Below, piece by piece: positions 56,758-64,000 of a stretch of 64,000 bases of DNA; positions within the stretch are counted from its first letter, which is position 1, and each line of letters begins with the position of its first letter. Source of the stretch: CAVZCK01 sp963773735 (GTDB lineage: Bacteria > Pseudomonadota > Alphaproteobacteria > Rhizobiales > Rhodomicrobiaceae). The notes beneath the pieces were generated by a model. That model made no database searches. It saw only the letters and a program-made list of their open reading frames with translations, and was not told the DNA's origin. Both the position numbers and the translations under genes were made by a program. The stretch lies in contig CAVZCK010000017.1 in the NCBI GenBank assembly GCA_963773735.1, positions 124,001 through 188,000 on the forward strand, written 5' to 3'.

Positions 56758-58067
56758 TCAATGCACCGTATGCTGGGTCGGGCTGACGCCTTCGAGAATC
56801 GCGGCGACGCCCATGCCGCCGGCGGTGCAGATCGAAATCAGGCCGCGTCCGCCGCCATTCTGAGCCAGGATCTTGGCGAGCGTCGCCAGAATCCGTCCGC
56901 CGGTCGCGGCGAAGGGATGGCCAAGGGCGATGCTTGAGCCCTTCACGTTGAGCTTGTCGCGGTCGATGCTGCCGAGCGGGTGGTCCTTGCCGAGCACCTC
57001 CTTGCAATATTCGGCCGACTCCCAGGCCTGGAGCGTCGCCAGGACCTGGGCGGCGAAGGCCTCATGGATTTCGTAGAAATCGAAATCCTGCAAGGTCAGC
57101 CCAGCTTGATCGAGCATCCGCGAGACGGCGATCGTCGGCGCCATCAACAGCCCCTGGCCGCCGACGAAATCGATTGCGGCGTGGTAACCGTGGGTCAGAT
57201 AGGCCATAGGCTTGAGACCGTGCCGATCCGCCCATTCCTCCGAGGCGATGAGCACGCTCGATGCCCCGTCCGTCAGCGGCGTCGAATTGGCGGCGGTCAG
57301 TGTGCCGCGCTCCGATTTCTCGAAGGCCGGCTTCAGGGTGCCGATTTTGCCCAGATCGATATCGGTGCGCAGATTGTTGTCGCGGTAGACGCCCGCCGTC
57401 GGCACGATCAGATCGTCGAAAAAGCCTTCGTCGTAAGCTTTGGCCGCCTTCCTGTGGCTCTCATAAGCGAGCTGGTCCTGGGCCGCGCGCGAAATGTGGA
57501 ATTGCTGCGCCATCAGCTCGGTATGCGCGCCCATGGAGAGGCCCGTGCGCGGCTCGGCATACGCTCGGCGCGATCGGCGCCAGCTCGGCGGGCGAGAAGC
57601 CCTTCATGAAGATGCTCGCTTTTTCGGCGAAGCTTTTGGCGCGCGCGAGTTTTGCGAGGCGATGCGCCAGTTTGCGCTGAAGCACGACCGGCGCGTCCGA
57701 CGTCGTATCGGAACCGACCGCGATGGCGCTTTCGATCTGGCCGCTCGCAATCTTTGCCGCGCTCGCCGAAAGCCGCCTGAAGGCTGGTGCCGCAGGCCTG
57801 GATCAGCGTGACGCCGGGTGTTCTCGGGTCGAGCTTCGTGGCAAGCACGGACTCGCGCGCGAGGTTGAAGTCCTTGGAATGGGTGACTACCGCGCCGCCA
57901 ACGACCTCGTCGATCAGCTCGCCTTCGAGATGATATCGGTCGACGAGACCGTTCAGCGCGGCAGTCATCAGATCGAGATTGCTGAGTTCGGAATAGGCCG
58001 TGTTCGACCGGCAGAAAGGTGTGCGCACCCCGCCAATAACGGCGACGCGCCGCAATTGTCCGACCAT
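56758..58067 (-). CDS. fadI: acetyl-CoA acetyltransferase / 3-ketoacyl-CoA thiolase, FadI-type (two frameshifts)
   Basis: Three frames join: VAVIGGVRTPFCRSNTAYSE with the Cys nucleophile in QACGTSLQAAF, then ASAAKIASGQIESAIAVGSD to FMKGFSPAELAPIAPSV, then GLSMGAHTELMAQQF to the end with HEAFAAQVLA, ALGHPFAATGG and SICTAGGMGVA. One extra G near 57766 and one extra base at 57559-57560 explain the breaks. The start at 58067 has AGGAGAAGAGATC directly upstream. It performs the last step of beta-oxidation. It is the third gene of fadE-fadJ-fadI, 13 bases after the fadJ stop. Confidence 0.92.
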
Positions 58068-58080
58068 GATCTCTTCTCCT

Positions 58081-60108
58081 TTACTCGGCGGGTGCCGTGG
58101 CAGCGGCCGCCGCCGCTTCATGTGTGGTGACGGGTTTTGAGGTTTTCTGCGCTGCGCGATAATGCAGCGGGCCGCCGCGGAAAGGCGCAAAGCCGGTGCC
58201 GAAGATCACGCCGGCATCGACATGATCGGCATCGGCGACAACGCCTTCGGCGAGGCACTTCTCGCATTCGTCGATCAGCGGCTTGACCAGTTCTTCACCC
58301 AACCGCGCCAGTTCGGCCTGATCGAAGCCGCCTTCGGGCGTCTCCTTCTGCGGCTTGCCGTTCTCCCAGCGATAAAAGCCTTCGCCGGATTTCTTGCCCG
58401 TCTTGCCGGCCTTGACGAGGCGCGACAGCTCCGAGCCCTCGGGCGCGGGCTTGCCGAGCACTTCGGCGACATGAGCGCAGATGTCGAGCCCGACCGTATC
58501 GGCCAGCTCGATCGGCCCCATCGGCATGCCGAATTTCTCGGCCGCAGCATCGATCTTCGATTTCGGCTGGCCTTCCTCGACGCGTCGCATGGCGTCGAAC
58601 ATGTAGGGCGCCAGCACGCGGTTGACGAGGAAGCCGGGCGTGCTCTTGGTGATCAGGGGCAATTTGCTGATCGTCGTGACGAAGGCGCAGCCCTGGCGAA
58701 CGACCTCTTCGCGGCTCCCCGGCCCACGGACGACCTCGACCAGCGGCATCTGCGGCACCGGATTGAAGAAGTGCACGCCGATCAGCCGGCCCGGATCGGC
58801 GAGAGCGGTAGCGATCTGCTCGATGGGCAGCGAGGAGGTGTTCGTCGCCAAGAGCGCGCCGCGCTTCATCTTCGCCTCGGTCGCCGACAGCACCTTCTGC
58901 TTGATGTCGAGTTTTTCGATGACCGCCTCGATGACGACATCGGCGCGCGGAATGTGCTCGCCCGGCACGTCGGCATAGAGGCGCGCCATGGCGGTATCGA
59001 CTTCGAGCTTGCCATGCAGGCGCTTCTTGAACAGCGACTTGGCGCGCCCGAGCGCCTTCTCGACCGCCTCCGGCGCGACATCCTGCAGGCTGACCTCCAT
59101 GCCGGAGATCACGCACCAGGCGGCGATGTCGGCGCCCATGGTGCCGGCGCCGATGACGTGGACGCGCTGCGGCTTGAAGCCGGTCTTCGGCGCCTCATTC
59201 TTCAGCATCTCGGAGAGGCGGAAGACGCGGCGCAGATTGCGCGAGGTATCGCTGACCATCAGCGGGGCGAAGAAGCGCATCTCGGCCATGGCCATGCTGC
59301 GGCGGTCGCCGCCGAAGCGCTCGAACAGCTCGATCAGCTTGAAGGGCGCCGGGTAGTGCTCCTCGCGCACCTTGGCGGCCGTCTCCTTGCGCATCTTGGC
59401 CGCGAGCAGTCCGCGGATCGGCGGCTGGCTCATCAGCCGCTTCCACCAGGCAGCGCCTTTCGACTTGCGCTTCTGCAGCGCCGCCTTGCGGCAGGCCCAG
59501 CGCAGCTCCAGCTTCGACGGCACGAGCTGGTCGACGATGCCCATCGCCCGCGCCGCACCCGGACGCAGCATCCTGCCGGTCAGCATTGCCGGCATGGCGG
59601 CAAGGGCTCCCGCCAGCTCGATCATCCGCACTGTGCCGTTGAGGCCGGGGATCAGGCCGAGCTTGACCTCGGGCAGGCCGATACGCGTGACCTCCTCGCG
59701 GGTAGCGATGCGATAATGGCAGGCCATCGCGAATTCGAGGCCACCGCCGAGGCAATAGCCGTGAATGCCGGCGATGACCGGGATCGGCATCGCCTCGATC
59801 CGGTTGAAGAGCGCCGTCACCTGACGCACCACCTCCTCCACGTCGCGCTCGCGCGTCAGATTTTCGAATTCGCGGATGTCGGCGCCGGCAATGAACGCCT
59901 TCTCCTTGGCCGAGAGGAAGATCAGCGCCCTCGCCTCGCCGCGCCGGGCTGCATCCTCGGCCGCCGCGACGATCTGCTCAAGTTCCTGCGTCGTCTCGGT
60001 CCCAAAAGTGTTGGTGCTTTCGCCCGCCTGATCAAAAATCGCCCAGGCGATGTTTTCAAAATCGATCTCGAAACGCCAGTGTTTCAAATTCGGAAGCGCA
60101 CCGGACAT
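58081..60108 (-). CDS. fadJ: 3-hydroxyacyl-CoA dehydrogenase/enoyl-CoA hydratase (FadJ/FadB type)
   Basis: 675 residues, intact. The N-terminal crotonase domain contains IAGADIREFENLTRERDVEE, GYCLGGGLEFAMACHYRIAT and TRIGLPEVKLGLIPGLNGTV; the last reads GLNGT where most have GWGGT. The dehydrogenase domain has VHVIGAGTMGADIAAWCVIS and GVHFFNPVPQMPLVEVVRG with its catalytic His and Glu, and the C-terminal half includes KAGKTGKKSGEGFYRWENG. It performs the hydratase and dehydrogenase steps of beta-oxidation and pairs with fadI as in FadIJ systems. It starts 13 bases after the fadE stop. Confidence 0.95.
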   Translation of the reverse strand: MSGALPNLKHWRFEIDFENIAWAIFDQAGESTNTFGTETTQELEQIVAAAEDAARRGEARALIFLSAKEKAFIAGADIREFENLTRERDVEEVVRQVTALFNRIEAMPIPVIAGIHGYCLGGGLEFAMACHYRIATREEVTRIGLPEVKLGLIPGLNGTVRMIELAGALAAMPAMLTGRMLRPGAARAMGIVDQLVPSKLELRWACRKAALQKRKSKGAAWWKRLMSQPPIRGLLAAKMRKETAAKVREEHYPAPFKLIELFERFGGDRRSMAMAEMRFFAPLMVSDTSRNLRRVFRLSEMLKNEAPKTGFKPQRVHVIGAGTMGADIAAWCVISGMEVSLQDVAPEAVEKALGRAKSLFKKRLHGKLEVDTAMARLYADVPGEHIPRADVVIEAVIEKLDIKQKVLSATEAKMKRGALLATNTSSLPIEQIATALADPGRLIGVHFFNPVPQMPLVEVVRGPGSREEVVRQGCAFVTTISKLPLITKSTPGFLVNRVLAPYMFDAMRRVEEGQPKSKIDAAAEKFGMPMGPIELADTVGLDICAHVAEVLGKPAPEGSELSRLVKAGKTGKKSGEGFYRWENGKPQKETPEGGFDQAELARLGEELVKPLIDECEKCLAEGVVADADHVDAGVIFGTGFAPFRGGPLHYRAAQKTSKPVTTHEAAAAAATAPAE

Positions 60109-60120
60109 GGTTTTTCTCCG

Positions 60121-62650
60121 CTATTCCGCCGCGTGGATTTCGCCGCCCGTCGGTATGGGGCGGCTTGTCAAAAGCGCTTGCGGCTCGGGAATTATGGCCG
60201 ATCGCGCTCTTGTGCGTGATCTCGTCGGGATCGAAATCGTCGACCGCGATGACCTTCGCAACGAGCCGCTCGCGCTCGCGCAGCTTTTCGCCCTCCTCGG
60301 GCGTAACGACGCCTTTCTGCACCGCCTCGCCGATGAAGTCGTTGCCGAGGAAGCGGTGCACGGTCTTTTGCCGGACCGCGTGTTCCAGCTGGCGGTTGGC
60401 TTCCTCAGTCTCGATCACTTTCACGAAGGCTGCCTCCAGCACCCCCTGAGTGTCGTTCGGGTCGTGGCTGATGAAGATCTCGCGGGTCAGCCGGTCGCGG
60501 GCCGCGGTCGGCTCCAGAACGAGAGAAACGACCCGCTTGACGGCGCGGTCCTTGGCCGGGGCGAAATTATTGCCGAGCGGGAAGACGCAGACGCGCATTA
60601 AGGCCGCGACCACAGGATTGGGGAAGTTGCCGATCACGCGCGACAGCGAGGCGTAGAAGCGGCTCAGCGCATTCCGGGCGCAATAGTCGAGGATCATACG
60701 GTCGGATTGCGGCTCGCCGTCGTCCTCGAAGCGCTTCAGCATGCAGCAGACGAAGTAAAGCTCGGCCAACGCGTCGGCGAGACGCCCGGTGATGTGCTGC
60801 TTGGTCTTCAGCCCGCCGCCGAGGATCGCAACGCTCAGGTCCGTCACCAGGGCGAAATTGCGCGCCGCGCGATAGGCTTGGCGGTACCAATGGCCGGTAT
60901 AGCGCGCCTGCGGGGCAACCGCGAAGGCGCCGAAGGTCAGATTATGGAACAGCGAGCCAAAAATGTTCGCCGTGGCGAAGCCGACATGGCCTTCGAAGGC
61001 GCGCTCGAAGGCTTTGAAACCTTCATCTTCGTCCCAATGCTGGACGGCCTCGACCTCCTTGAACAGCCAGGGATGGCTGCGCAGCGCGCCCTGCGCGATC
61101 ACCATCAGCGAGCGCGTCAGGATATTCGCGCCCTCGACCGTGATGCTGACCGGAATAGACTGGTAGGCGGCCTGGGCGAAATTCGACGGCCCGTCGCAAA
61201 TGGCCTTGCCGCCCTGGATGTCCATGGCGTCGTTGACTGCCTGCCGGCCCCATTCAGTGCATTTATATTTCATCAGCGCCGAGATCACGGCCGGCTTGTC
61301 GCCGCCGGAGACCATGGACGCCGTCACCGACCGCGCAGACTCAAGCAGATAGGCCGCCTCGACGAGGCGGGCGAGCGGCTCCTCGACGCCCTCCATCTTG
61401 CCGATCGGAATGTTGAACTGCGAGCGGATGCGGGCATAGGCCGAGGTCGAGCGCAGCATGTTCTTGGCCGCGGCCGTCGCCGATGCGGGAAGCGAAATTG
61501 CCCGGCCAGCCGCCAGGCAACTCATCAGCATCCGCCAGCCCTGGCCGACATGCTCGGCGCCGCCGATGATCCAGTCGAGCGGAATAAAGACGTTCTCGCC
61601 CCAGGTCGGCCCGTTCGGGAAAGCATTGCCGCAAGGCAGATGACGGCGCCCGATCTGGACGCCCGGATGGCCGGCCGGGATCAGCGCCAAGGTGATGCCG
61701 ATGTCCTCGCCCTTGCCAAGCAGGTTTTCCGGGTCGGACATATGGAAGGCGAGGCCGAGTAACGTCGCATTGGGAGCGAGGGTGATATAGCGCTTATCCC
61801 AGTTGAGCCGGATGCCCACCACCTCCTGGCCGTTATGGTTCCCGCGCGTCACCGTGCCGATGTCGCGCATGGATGCCGCGTCCGAGCCGGCATAAGGGCC
61901 GGTCAGCGCAAAACAGGGCACTTCCTCCCCCCGCGCCAGACGCGGCAGATAGTATTCCTTCTGCTCATGGGTGCCGAATTTCTCGATCAGCTCGCCCGGT
62001 CCGAGCGAATTCGGGACCATCACGCAAACCGAAACGTCCGGCGAGCGCGAGGCGACCTTGCCGAGAACGAGCGACTGCGCCTGCGCGGAAAAGCCCAGGC
62101 CGCCATGCTCCTTGGAGATGAGCATGCCGAGGAAGCCTTTATCCTTGATGAACTGCCAGATATTTTCGGGGACTTCGCGGCTCTCGGCGCGGATATGCCA
62201 GTCATTGATCATCCGGCAGAGCTCTTCCGTCGGACCGTCGAGGAAATTGCGCTCGTCCTCGGTGAGGCTCATCGGCCGGACGGCGCGCAGCTTGTTCCAA
62301 TTGGGCTCGCCGCCGAACAGCTCGGTATCAAAGCCGAGCGTGCCGGCCTCAAGCGCCTCGCGCTCGGTCGGAGAGACGGGCGGCAGGATTTTTTTCACCA
62401 TGCGGAAGGCCGGCATGGTAATGGCCTTGCGTCGCAGCGGACGGTAGGAGAGCACGGCAAGCGCGATGGCCGGCAGCCAGCCCAGCAGCTTGGTGAAGCT
62501 CAATCCGCCCATCGGGCCGAAGGCGAAACCGACCTGAATGAGGAAGGTCACGAGTGCGACGAGGACGGCCCACGCCCAAAGGGGTGCCCGCCAAAGCGCG
62601 AGAGCGGTGGCTGCTCCGAGACAAAGGATCAGAAATATAAGTGCCGCCAT
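60121..62650 (-). CDS. fadE: acyl-CoA dehydrogenase FadE (C-terminal frameshift)
   Basis: About 840 residues. Two or three N-terminal membrane helices (AALIFLILCLGAATALALWR; APLWAWAVLVALVTFLIQVG) precede the dehydrogenase core with LISKEHGGLGFSAQAQSLV, ALTGPYAGSDAASMRDIGTV, LMKYKCTEWGRQAVNDAMDI and IQGGKAICDGPSNFAQAAYQ, then the DUF1974 C-terminal domain. This is the long, membrane-linked FadE of the E. coli type. The open frame runs on into fadJ to 60056, but one extra C in CCCC (GGGG at 60157-60160) explains this: removing it gives a stop at 60121-60123, placing the fadJ ribosome site just after. First step of beta-oxidation. Confidence 0.94.
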
Positions 62651-62718
62651 GGTTCGTGTCCTCCATCGCTGGCTGTTGGAAACGGCTGAGCCCCCGTGCC
62701 ACTCTTAAGTGGAGGCAA

Positions 62719-62734
62719 TTGACGTAAACGTCAA
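62719..62734. promoter_or_regulatory. palindromic operator upstream of fadE
   Basis: TTGACGT-AA-ACGTCAA (62719-62734): two 7-bp arms around AA, 69 bases before the fadE start. The form resembles operators of acyl-CoA and branched-chain catabolism regulators (LiuR/FadP type) as I recall. It may be the binding site of a repressor responding to acyl-CoA. Confidence 0.55.
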
Positions 62735-63077
62735 CTATGTCTTAGCCGGATCTTACCGCATCGTTCGTCAATTCGCCGGCGAGAATATCACGCCTGCACG
62801 GGCCAGGCGACATGGATAGGCGCTGCAAACCATTGCTTCGAACCAACCGCCGCCGCAGCGACAGAGAGCCACAACACGGTGAAAATCCTCTTAAACCGGG
62901 GATACCTCTCCTGATGCGACGCCGGCCGGCTCCGGATCTCAGTCCCGGGATGTGCTTGAAATTCTCGCATTTTGGCTGCAGACGCGCTAATTATGCGATC
63001 AGGATCGATGCAATGCGAATGTCCGCCGCAGCCGCCTCGATATACACGGCACGCTGCGGTCGACCGAGGAAATGACA
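62735..63077. other. intergenic region between the fadE operator and tatA
   Basis: 343 bases. Beyond the operator at its left edge I saw no gene, repeat or RNA that I can support. An AT-rich patch at about 62957-63005 may hold the tatA promoter. Confidence 0.45.
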
Positions 63078-63314
63078 ATGGGCATAACGAGCTTCTGGCA
63101 CTGGATCATCGTCATACTGGTGATCGTTCTTTTGTTCGGGCAGGGCAAGATCTCCGACCTGATGGGAGACGTCGCCAAGGGCATCAAGAGCTTCAAAAAG
63201 GGCATGGCCGAGGAGGACGAAGAGCCCCAGACGCCGGCCAAGACGCTTGAGCTCGAAGCGCAGAAACGCGCCGAGCGTGACCCCGTCAAGGAGGAGGAAC
63301 GCAAGGTCAGCTGA
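63078..63314 (+). CDS. tatA: Sec-independent protein translocase subunit TatA
   Basis: 78 residues from the ATG at 63078 (MGITSFWHWIIVILVIVLLF). GAGGA lies seven bases before this start; the ATG at 63072 is too close to it. The membrane helix is followed by FGQGKISDLMGDVAKGIKSF and KKGMAEEDEE, the FGxxKxxxLxxDxxxGIxxFKKG amphipathic helix of TatA (Gln replaces one residue of FGxGRLP). It forms the Tat pore with TatB and TatC, but neither gene follows; the next gene is a livH permease. Confidence 0.93.
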   Translation: MGITSFWHWIIVILVIVLLFGQGKISDLMGDVAKGIKSFKKGMAEEDEEPQTPAKTLELEAQKRAERDPVKEEERKVS

Positions 63315-63481
63315 TCGAGCCGCGACGACGCAGGCCATTTGCGAGCCGAGCTCCTTGAAATGCCTATTTTTATGCCAGGCCCGCCCGACGATAGTCGTTG
63401 AGTCAAAGCCCCCGGCTTTGCTAAGAAAGACTGCCATATCCCGTTGCCATCCCAACAGCATTCCTGGACCAGCCCCGATCG

Positions 63482-64000
63482 ATGGATTATTTCGTACAGC
63501 AGCTCATCAACGGGATTACACTTGGTTCGATCTACGGCCTAATCGCCATCGGCTACACGATGGTTTACGGCATCATCGGCATGATCAATTTCGCCCATGG
63601 CGACATCTTCATGATGGGCGCGTTTCTGGCGCTGATTGCGTTTCTGCTGCTGATCTCTATCGGCATTACCGCCGTCCCCGTTGCGCTGGTTCTCGTGCTG
63701 ATCATCAGTATGCTGCTAACCTCGGTGTGGGGATGGACCCTGGAGCGCGTCGCCTATCGGCCGTTGCGCGCATCCTTTCGCCTCGCGCCGCTGATCACGG
63801 CCATTGGCGCCTCGATTTCGCTGCAGAATTTCGTCCAGCTCACCCAGGACGCCCGCGTGAAGCCGCTCCCCCCCGTCGTCACGGGCGGCTACACCTTGAT
63901 GCACACCGAAAGCTTTTCGGTGACGCTGAGCAACATCCAAATCCTCATCATCTTCACCACCGTGATGCTGATGAGCGGCTTTTCCTTCATCATCGCCAAG
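63482..64000 (+). CDS. branched-chain amino acid ABC transporter permease LivH-type (N-terminal part, runs off window)
   Basis: The first 173 residues from the ATG at 63482 (MDYFVQQLINGITLGSIYGL) are in the window and the frame stays open to base 64000. IAIGYTMVYGIIGMINFAHG and GDIFMMGAFLAL are the LivH/LivM signatures, with several membrane helices. LERVAYRPLRASFRLAPLI follows as in LivH. It would be the first permease of a liv-type uptake system, with livM, livG, livF and perhaps livK beyond the window. No strong ribosome site is visible. Confidence 0.93.
   Translation, partial: MDYFVQQLINGITLGSIYGLIAIGYTMVYGIIGMINFAHGDIFMMGAFLALIAFLLLISIGITAVPVALVLVLIISMLLTSVWGWTLERVAYRPLRASFRLAPLITAIGASISLQNFVQLTQDARVKPLPPVVTGGYTLMHTESFSVTLSNIQILIIFTTVMLMSGFSFIIAK

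Noticed and set aside
58162..60219. Very long open frame on the plus strand (685 codons) opposite fadJ
   Set aside because: It is the high-GC complement of fadJ with no recognisable domain and charged, repetitive composition; fadJ itself is intact and fully conserved.

Overview
This looks like a chromosomal window from an alphaproteobacterium of the order Hyphomicrobiales (Rhizobiales). GC is high (about 60-65 percent by eye). Several gene orders are typical of that order: glyA-nrdR-ribD-ribE-ribBA-ribH-nusB-thiL-hppA, bamE / ubiquinol-cytochrome c chaperone / DUF177 / plsX-fabH-ihfA-merR, folP-glmM, and an ECF11-type rpoE-chrR pair. The genus cannot be fixed from the sequence alone.

Layout. 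1-3.9 kb: a TRAP transporter operon (dctP-dctQ-dctM) followed by the start of a CaiB/BaiF CoA-transferase, divergent from a GntR/FCD regulator with an inverted-repeat operator between them. 4-12 kb: metabolic and envelope genes (VOC dioxygenase, UlaG-like hydrolase, RraA-like aldolase, DsbA-like oxidoreductase, HtpX, NCS2 permease, LOG, LysM protein). 12.4-13.7 kb: a decayed fliK-like gene broken by a 131-bp TA-flanked palindromic MITE. 13.8-18 kb: folP, glmM, a probable halohydrin dehalogenase and a rhomboid protease. 18-20.2 kb: groESL under a CIRCE operator. 20.3-22.4 kb: rpoE-chrR-SDR stress operon. 22.6-32 kb: ABC exporter, cysH, YfbU protein, fdxA, crtY-crtB carotenoid genes, purU, pcaD. 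32.3-34.9 kb: an IS630 copy next to an AT-rich pentapeptide-repeat membrane protein gene, the clearest foreign patch. 34.9-41.4 kb: split XdhC pair, DadA-like oxidase, solute-binding protein, M16C peptidase. 41.8-56.4 kb: the housekeeping block (serine/one-carbon, riboflavin, thiamine, proton-pumping pyrophosphatase, BamE, fatty acid initiation, IHF) ending in tRNA-Pro(GGG). 56.7-62.7 kb: a beta-oxidation operon fadE-fadJ-fadI with a palindromic operator. 63-64 kb: tatA and the start of a LivH permease.

Quality caveat. About twenty genes, including presumably essential ones (groEL, fabH, folP, ribDEH, thiL, hppA), are broken by single-base shifts, nearly all explained by one inserted base. 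I read these as sequencing or assembly errors rather than pseudogenes and annotate each as one gene across the shift.

Themes. Oxidative and singlet-oxygen stress (rpoE-chrR, carotenoid genes), use of organic acids, fatty acids and possibly halogenated compounds (TRAP, CoA-transferase, fad operon, pcaD, halohydrin dehalogenase homologue), and a mostly syntenic core broken by one small mobile patch. I saw no CRISPR array, prophage or recognised defence island.
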